A stretch of 64,000 nucleotides of DNA, from positions 51,586,571 through 51,650,570 of the forward strand of contig CM073891.1 in the NCBI GenBank assembly GCA_037176705.1. The letters run 5' to 3'. This document shows positions 61,444 to 64,000 of this stretch, in pieces (position 1 is the stretch's first letter; the number at the start of each line of letters is the position of its first letter). Source of the stretch: Molossus alvarezi (lineage: Eukaryota; Chordata; Mammalia; Chiroptera; Molossidae). Under the pieces are notes generated by a model. The model had not been told where the DNA came from. It did not search any database and was given only the letters and a program-made list of their open reading frames with translations. A program made the translations under genes and the position numbers.

Positions 61444-63979
61444 CTCACTCTCTCTCCATCCTCCTCCCCTTCTTCTTTCTATGAAGAACAATGGAAAAAA
61501 ATTCCTTTGGCTGGAGATTAATAAAAAAAAGTTTTTTGAATAGAAGGTCATCACCTAGGCATAAATTAGCAAAAGAAAAAATCCTAAAGGCAATCAGGGT
61601 CCTTCAACAATATTTCTTCCACTAAGAGAGGGAGACCTTGGAGGGGTACAGACGGCTGGGGTGCAGGGGAAGGTCAGCTGGAGAAGTCTCCTGGCTCCTC
61701 TTCCTCTCTCAGGACAGGAGTGCCCACAGCCTCCTGCCCGGGAGGGCTCACCTCCATGCCGGCCTTGTAGAAGTCCAGGTTGCGAAGCTCGTCCTTGCAG
61801 TGCACCAGCTCCATCTCCAGCTGGTCTGCGTGTTTCACCTTCTTCTTTAGAAAGTCCAGCTGTTTGCTAAAGGTTTTAACATGCTGGGCCAAAACCACCA
61901 CTTGGATGTTCTGGGAGGTAAACAAAGGCAGGGACTGAGCTCAGACACCCACTGGGGTGGGGACAAAAGGGCCACACCCCTGCAGTCCCAGAACAAGCCA
62001 GTTCCTGGTGGCCAACTGTCTGTGTGCAGGCCACTGGGAGGGAGGGCCTATGCTGCAACCAAAACATGTCATCCCCATAGCAGCTCTCAGGACACCTGGC
62101 TCTCAGGCAGTGTTGCTCTGAGTGGGAAGAAACAAGCCTCTGTTGATAGGTCCTATGTTTACCACCCTGGACCTGGGGCCACAGTGACTGGGGCATCCTA
62201 GTCCCCCACCCTCCATGCATGGCAGGCCTCCCACTCACCTCCTGCTTCAGTACCTGCATACCCAGTGCCCGCTGGTTTACCTTGTGCTGGCTGTCCCTGA
62301 GCTGTGCGGTCTTCTCCTCCCTAGGAGATTCAGAGGATGCATGATGAGGGCTTCTTCAGAAGCACCTGAAACCCCACCACCTTCGGGGACCACAGGGGGA
62401 GAGGGAAGGGGACCTGGCTTCAGGGGATGAGGAGGGGAGTCTGCGTGTGGGGTTTGCATAAATGCTCCTGACTCCAATGTCATTTTGAGTTTTCAATGCC
62501 TGCTCTCAGACTACACCTGGCAGACACAGTTTCCTCTGAGGGTGTGGGGCAGGTAAGCAGACCCCAAGAGCACATGCCACTCCACTGCCAGGTAGGTATG
62601 AGGCCCACTGTTGGGGGGTAATAGGGGAGCAGCTCCTGAGATGGCTGGCAAAGGGACATCACCAGCGTCAGAAAAGGTGGAACAGGCTGACCAGTTGGCA
62701 GACAAGCATCCTCCCTCTAGCCAAGCACACAGACATCGGCGTGTGGCCATTGGAGACCCCACTGGGCCTGAGGGTGAACAGCAGGCTGCATTGGGAAGAC
62801 TGCAATGTCTGCAGGGGCAGGAGCCCTAGAGACCCAGCAGAACCCCTCCTGTGCAGCCCAGGGAGGAAGTGGACTAGTCCATCGTCAAACAGGGACCGGG
62901 CTGGGAGCAGCATTCAGAGACTCCAGGGCCCAAGTCAGAGCTCTCCTGTTCATAGTACCGCATGGCAGTGACCCTCAGGTGCTAGAAATGTGTTGGTGAC
63001 ACATGGCCGCAGAGCAGAAAATAGGGGGTCACTGGAGCACTCACAGCTCCTGCGTGACAAGACACAGCTTGGCCTTGGTGATCTCCAGCTCCGCATCCAG
63101 GTGCTCCTTCTCCTCACTGGAGTGGCTGCTGGGTGGCCTGGATGTGGGCTCAGTGCTGGAGGACTTCAGGGGGCTGGGCAGCTGCCTGGCCGGGAGGGAG
63201 TCCCGCTGCACAACCTCCTGCAGCGGGCAGAGAAAGGGTTCTCACCAGCCTGCTCCTGTGCCCGGCACAAGGCCCACACTCAAACTTGGAAAAATGACCA
63301 AAAGACAGAAGAGTCCTGGCCAGTTTTAGTCAGTGGTTAGAGCATCAGCCCACAAACCAATGAGTTGTGGGTTCAGTCTAGGTCAAGGGCATGTACCTTG
63401 GCTGCAGTTCATCCGGGCCCTGGTCAGGGTTGTGTGGGAGGCATCCAGTCCATGTGTCTGTCACATCAATGTTTTTGTCTCATTCCCTCTCTCCCTCCCT
63501 CCCACTCTATCTGAAGATATGGTATATCAATAATGAAATAAATCTCTTTTACTTTATTTACCAACCTATGGAATGTACTTAACTGACTATTTGCAAATAT
63601 TTATTATGTTATAAAAGTATCAGAACCTGCATGCAGTAGTTTAAAGTTCCATGATTAGCTCTTAGAAGAGAAATTAGAAACTATTTTATTTTAAAGTGCT
63701 TCAAACTGTATATATTGTCTACAGGTTATATGTAATATATTATTTTGATAATGATATTAACTTCATCTGAGTTTTTAGGTAGATGATTCAGGTCTTACTG
63801 TAGTAATATATGAAGAGGAATAAATATACCTCGTGCAGACAATTGAAAGCTGGAGTTGTAGATAAACCAGCAAACTGCTCATCTTGGATGTTAATTGCAG
63901 GTGCTATGGCATCAACGGGATCTTCTTGATCCTTTTTCTTTTTCTCTGCCTTTTCTGTGCCTCTGGTACTGTCTTCCAT
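30762..63979 (-). CDS. CCDC88C-like: Daple-like coiled-coil protein gene (CCDC88C paralogue), whole gene
   Basis: Sixteen exons, listed separately, join into an unbroken frame of 1,156 codons plus stop (150+2,977+344 bases). All junctions have GT and AG dinucleotides and matching phases. Residues 51-962 follow Daple (CCDC88C) segment by segment, at roughly 60% identity where I compared by eye from memory; they also resemble girdin (CCDC88A) less closely. Daple is a cytoplasmic scaffold with an N-terminal HOOK domain, a long coiled coil, and a C-terminal part that binds G-alpha-i and Dishevelled. This copy has no HOOK domain, lacks about 240 residues of distal coiled coil and most of the C-terminal region, and has a new C-terminus. 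Real Daple is strongly conserved among mammals, so I read this as a separate, shortened paralogue. Function is inferred to be coiled-coil oligomerisation or scaffolding only. Confidence 0.85.
32265..32462 (+). repeat. MIR element
   Basis: A good MIR match from memory: cacagtggttaagagcccaggctc, gatcccagctctatcacttcttccctgggcaagtgcttaacc, then ctcacctcacatggtagttagaacaaaatgagttagata. Confidence 0.85.
33082..33265. mobile_element. Palindromic MITE, Tigger/mariner-like
   Basis: Imperfect inverted repeats of about 65 bases (ACAGTCGTACCTCTCCACTT... and its mirror ...AAGTGGTGAGGGACGACTGT) flank a central (TGTAG)n stretch (about 33,155-33,178). The right end is followed by TA, the mariner target; the left TA is lost. 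The ends begin CAGTCG, like pogo/Tigger-type elements. There is no transposase. Confidence 0.8.
34101..34339 (-). CDS. CCDC88C-like: Daple-like exon 15, post-coiled-coil basic segment
   Basis: Acceptor ctacttctatctag, donor GTAGGA. With the two bases carried from exon 14, it encodes residues 963-1042: [20 protein letters not shown], matching Daple [20 protein letters not shown], then a Ser/Pro/Glu-rich stretch with LESSD and SQP words shared with Daple. The exon ends in phase 1, as in Daple just before its PGDLKPKR segment, but splices in frame to the terminal exon. Confidence 0.85.
34340..35713 (-). other. Daple-like intron 14
   Basis: GC-rich intron without recognisable exons. A MIR-like word run (cctgggttccagtcctggctcagccacc) occurs near 34,918-34,945. 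Open frames on the minus strand (35,137-35,670) lack splice context. Confidence 0.5.
35714..35803 (-). CDS. CCDC88C-like: Daple-like exon 14, end of coiled coil
   Basis: Acceptor ctcctctgtctacag, donor GTGAGT. It encodes [17 protein letters not shown] followed by [11 protein letters not shown] (residues 933-962), matching Daple [20 protein letters not shown]...YDPPPKK. The aromatic YKFYD motif conserved in Daple and girdin has become NESCD. Ends in phase 2, as in the family. Confidence 0.85.
35804..38544 (-). other. Daple-like intron 13
   Basis: It contains a short tandem duplication (37,110-37,160). A 268-codon non-ATG open frame on the + strand (37,033-37,839) and other frames here lack splice support and look like chance. 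No other exon seen. Confidence 0.5.
37110..37160. repeat. 22-bp tandem duplication
   Basis: The unit TGTGTTACTCTGTTCCCACAGC occurs twice and a third time in part. Each unit ends in a CCCACAGC word resembling a splice acceptor on the + strand, but the gene here is on the minus strand. Confidence 0.85.
38545..38690 (-). CDS. CCDC88C-like: Daple-like exon 13
   Basis: Acceptor gatctctgttttag, donor GTAAGG. Residues 885-932: [20 protein letters not shown] then [19 protein letters not shown], matching Daple [20 protein letters not shown]... [18 protein letters not shown]. Coiled-coil heptads persist. It ends with AT (phase 2), completed by the A of exon 14 to give isoleucine as in Daple. Confidence 0.92.
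38891..39076 (+). mobile_element. Ves-type SINE
   Basis: Head cctggccagtgtggctcagcagtt, core gattcctggtcagggcacatgc, then gaggcaaccagtcgatgatctctctc. ATTAATGTAA (38,881-38,890) and AATAATGTAA (about 39,072) form the target-site duplication. It lies in intron 12. Confidence 0.9.
39620..39780 (+). repeat. MIR-like remnant
   Basis: Word order resembles MIR: ctttgacttcagacaaactggattc, a gatgaggatgggaac block, then cattgtgagaattaaatgg and acagagcaaagtgcc. Strongly diverged, in intron 12. Confidence 0.6.
40049..40214 (-). CDS. CCDC88C-like: Daple-like exon 12
   Basis: Acceptor cactgcacccccag, donor GTGAGG. Residues 829-884: [20 protein letters not shown], then [20 protein letters not shown] and [14 protein letters not shown]. 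Daple reads [20 protein letters not shown]... [22 protein letters not shown]. Seven residues between QHQ and DNHCE are missing, an in-frame deletion. Confidence 0.92.
40260..40380 (+). repeat. MIR 3'-half remnant
   Basis: gctgtgcaacctcaatcaaatcctcaacctctgggcctttgttttt resembles the 'gtgaccttgggcaagttacttaacctctctgtgcctcagtttcc' part of MIR. It borders exon 12. Confidence 0.55.
41067..41288 (+). mobile_element. Ves-type SINE
   Basis: Head agggccagtttggctcagtggtta, core gattgcttgtcaagggcaggaacctgggtc, ccaatcaatgtgtctctctcacattga and a pyrimidine tract. In intron 11. A MIR-like run follows at about 41,345-41,445. Confidence 0.9.
42335..42478 (-). CDS. CCDC88C-like: Daple-like exon 11
   Basis: Acceptor gtttccctccaacag, donor GTAACC. 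Residues 781-828: [20 protein letters not shown] followed by [20 protein letters not shown] and ELD, matching Daple [20 protein letters not shown]...[23 protein letters not shown]. It starts with one base that completes the codon left by exon 10, so the frame holds even though the intervening Daple exons are absent. Confidence 0.88.
42963..43018. repeat. (CA)-rich microsatellite
   Basis: Alternating CACA/CATGCA words (acacactcatgtacacacatgcacacacgcatgc...). Imperfect. Confidence 0.8.
43105..43290 (-). mobile_element. Short tRNA-derived SINE (second family)
   Basis: tttatttattgattttagagagag, ccacttatttatccatttattggttg, ccctaaccaggatcaaccctcaacc, then accaacggagccacccagccagggc. The same family as 13,740 and 16,383. 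Confidence 0.85.
43567..43598. repeat. (CCCAC)n short tandem repeat
   Basis: cacccaccccacccaccccacccacccc: about three copies of a 9-base unit. Confidence 0.9.
45056..45386 (+). mobile_element. L1 3'-end fragment
   Basis: Resembles the 3' end of the L1 family of copies A and B, in opposite orientation: taccacaagatctcacttatttgtggaatataaagaac, ctgacaaacctccgataaagagg, cagactatagtactgtgaaggtgg, ending in an A-rich tail near 45,380. It is a 5'-truncated copy in intron 10. Confidence 0.85.
46016..46143 (-). CDS. CCDC88C-like: Daple-like exon 10
   Basis: Acceptor ccaccctgtccctgcag, donor GTGAGC. Residues 739-780: [36 protein letters not shown], then NSSHSN, matching Daple [42 protein letters not shown]. 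Reading through the donor gives an immediate TGA, so splicing is required. The exon ends in phase 2, whereas I would expect phase 1 in Daple; the new phase fits exon 11. Confidence 0.9.
47555..47810 (+). mobile_element. Old L1M-type 3' fragment
   Basis: gttcataccctttggtcccataattacacttctagggatgatcc, caaggatgtccaacattatttaaaatgc, aaacaacctaaatgcc, ccattaaaaatcatggg: the familiar L1M word order, diverged. Confidence 0.75.
47827..47855. repeat. (TG)n microsatellite
   Basis: A nearly pure TG run (about 14 units) in intron 9. Confidence 0.95.
48091..49122 (-). CDS. CCDC88C-like: Daple-like exon 9, large central coiled-coil exon
   Basis: A single 1,032-base open exon (344 codons, residues 395-738). 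Acceptor catta tgttttcctgcag type with a good pyrimidine tract; donor GTG/GTGAGC. It begins [20 protein letters not shown] and continues through [60 protein letters not shown] to MKRLRTLR, matching Daple segments in order ([48 protein letters not shown]). There is no stop, frameshift or proline-rich break over its whole length except one SPQ and one QPQ, as expected for a continuous coiled coil. This is the strongest single piece of evidence for selection on the protein. Confidence 0.95.
49378..49628 (+). mobile_element. Ves-type SINE
   Basis: Head gtgccctggatggttaggctcag, core aggtcaagggcatgcacctgggttgcaggtttgattcc, caaccagtcattgtgtttctctcacatcaatg, a pyrimidine tract and the tail cattcttgggtgaagataaa. 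Confidence 0.92.
50262..50522 (-). mobile_element. MER20-like DNA transposon remnant
   Basis: gaccatcttttatcctgtggggctgcc, tgtgctgcaggacacttagcagcatccctggtctctacccatc, gtcatgacaatcaaacacaaatc, gtgcccctgggaggtaaaatctgtccctgaacctcaactgcag: antisense MER20 word order. In intron 8. Confidence 0.75.
50657..50794 (-). CDS. CCDC88C-like: Daple-like exon 8
   Basis: Acceptor gtctccggctctgtag, donor GTAGGC. Residues 349-394: [46 protein letters not shown]. Daple has [20 protein letters not shown]... ADKARQ; about 28 of 46 positions agree by eye. Phase 0 at both ends. Confidence 0.93.
50795..54397 (-). other. Daple-like intron 7, no exon seen
   Basis: A 3.6-kb GC-rich intron. Large open frames occur by chance on both strands (52,650-53,366 minus; 53,293-53,919 plus), with no splice context or familiar protein. 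A MIR-like antisense run lies near 54,120-54,235 (ccatttcacagaggaagcaac ... cacacagctgcgg). Confidence 0.5.
54398..54573 (-). CDS. CCDC88C-like: Daple-like exon 7
   Basis: Acceptor ctctgccctttag, donor GTAACC. Residues 290-348: [58 protein letters not shown]. Daple reads [44 protein letters not shown]. Three residues are missing after TIQ, in frame. It starts with two bases completing the alanine codon from exon 6. Confidence 0.93.
54574..57509 (-). other. Daple-like intron 6
   Basis: Holds an L1M-like antisense 3' fragment at about 55,815-55,975 (gtgaaatatatccacatagattttacc ... tttcagtgtacagttctgtgcgtt) and an antisense MIR-like run at about 56,215-56,360. No additional exon. Confidence 0.5.
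57510..57666 (-). CDS. CCDC88C-like: Daple-like exon 6
   Basis: Acceptor catcctgcactag, donor GTAGGC. Residues 238-289: [52 protein letters not shown]. Daple: [48 protein letters not shown]. An extra LLDDLSD-type stretch precedes the splice. Ends with one base (phase 1). Confidence 0.93.
58269..58415 (-). CDS. CCDC88C-like: Daple-like exon 5
   Basis: Acceptor atatttttgctgaccag. Residues 189-237: [49 protein letters not shown]. Daple: [49 protein letters not shown]. The donor reads CTG/GTATTA, a weaker match than the others. If it failed, the frame would run on for about 15 codons. Confidence 0.9.
58668..58913 (-). mobile_element. Ves-type SINE with 11-bp duplication
   Basis: Tail attctcacctgaggatattttcccattg, core acatccatgtgagagagacacatcgattg, and head ending in aactggccagggc. 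CTCAGTGTCTA at 58,651-58,661 and 58,914-58,924 is the duplication. Confidence 0.93.
61231..61530 (+). mobile_element. Ves-type SINE with expanded (CT)n
   Basis: Head gtccttgccaatttggctgagtgg, core aggttggattcagtcaagtgctcc, ccaggccctggtccaggtgcatgc, caaccaatcaatgtgtctctcacatc, a pure CT run, and the tail ggctggagattaataaaaaaaa. Confidence 0.9.
61752..61910 (-). CDS. CCDC88C-like: Daple-like exon 4
   Basis: Acceptor tgtttacctcccag, donor GTGAGC. Residues 136-188: [53 protein letters not shown]. Daple: [53 protein letters not shown]. Phase 0 at both ends. The DFYKA word is the clearest anchor. Confidence 0.92.
62239..62320 (-). CDS. CCDC88C-like: Daple-like exon 3
   Basis: Acceptor ctctgaatctcctag, donor GTGAGT. 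Residues 108-135: one base completes Leu, then [20 protein letters not shown] and MQVLKQE; Daple [27 protein letters not shown]. Coiled coil. Confidence 0.9.
63045..63217 (-). CDS. CCDC88C-like: Daple-like exon 2, start of Daple-homologous region
   Basis: Acceptor tctctgcccgctgcag, donor GTGAGT. Residues 51-107: [57 protein letters not shown]. Daple: [20 protein letters not shown]... [29 protein letters not shown]. The Ser/Pro linker and the start of the coiled coil are retained; everything before this in Daple (HOOK domain) has no counterpart in the window. Starts in phase 0. Confidence 0.9.
63313..63543 (+). mobile_element. Ves-type SINE
   Basis: Head gtcctggccagttttagtcagtgg, core tctaggtcaagggcatgtaccttggc, ccgggccctggtcagggttgtgtgggagg, then a pyrimidine tract and ctgaagatatgg. 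It lies between coding exons 1 and 2, at the edge of the GC-rich block. Confidence 0.9.
63830..63979 (-). CDS. CCDC88C-like: Daple-like first coding exon (exon 1), unrecognised N-terminus
   Basis: An ATG at 63,977-63,979 opens 50 codons ([20 protein letters not shown], then [20 protein letters not shown] and [10 protein letters not shown]) ending GAG/GTATAT in phase 0, which fits exon 2. A possible acceptor (tttattgtag) ends at 63,991, leaving 11 bases of 5' UTR with an in-frame TGA two codons before the ATG, so the frame must start here. The protein segment is acidic/lysine-rich and not like Daple or any protein I can place. It sits in AT-rich sequence beyond the GC-rich block. It may instead be the first exon of an unrelated minus-strand gene. 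Confidence 0.55.
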
Positions 63980-64000
63980 TTTTCACAATTCTACAATAAA

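Larger units (their letters stand above)
58416..61751 (-). other. Daple-like intron 4, SINEs only
   Basis: A 3.3-kb intron with a SINE at each side (58,668-58,913 and 61,231-61,530) and a (CT)n run at about 61,390-61,440. No exon seen between them. Confidence 0.5.

Overview
This is a mammalian nuclear window, almost certainly from a bat. It carries many copies of the tRNA-derived Ves-type SINE typical of bats, several with clean target-site duplications, plus eutherian relics (MIR, MER5A, MER20, a Tigger-like MITE) and two damaged L1 elements. There are no prokaryotic features.

Positions 1-8,000 are AT-rich. A CpG-rich promoter-like block (about 1,810-2,340) faces right. Downstream on the + strand, four exon-like segments (2,948-2,995, 6,650-6,681, 7,221-7,313, 7,705-7,821) have good splice signals and compatible phases, and join into an 85-codon reading frame with a hydrophobic N-terminus that I cannot match to a known protein. 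L1 copy A (8,035-13,360, minus) follows, carrying a solo LTR and a young SINE. Next are the last three exons of a broken mitochondrial carrier copy resembling SLC25A40 (15,293-18,121, +), with stop codons and two SINE insertions. L1 copy B (18,830-22,645, minus) carries a second solo LTR and another SINE.

Composition changes sharply near 22.65 kb to GC-rich sequence. From 22.65 to about 29.9 kb I see only repeats and no convincing exon. From 63,979 down to 30,762 on the minus strand lies the main gene: a diverged paralogue of Daple (CCDC88C). Sixteen exons, all with GT and AG splice dinucleotides and matching phases, join into one open frame of 1,156 codons plus stop. It keeps most of the long coiled coil, part of the segment after it and a rewritten last exon. 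It lacks the N-terminal HOOK domain (replaced by an unrecognised 50-residue first coding exon), about 240 residues of the distal coiled coil, and nearly all of the large C-terminal region that in Daple holds the G-protein-binding motif. The Daple C-terminal PDZ-binding tail survives only out of frame. The preserved frame despite strong divergence argues for a functional, shortened protein rather than a pseudogene.

Comparisons with Daple, girdin, SLC25A40, L1, MIR, MER20 and MER5A are from memory of those families; no alignment was run.
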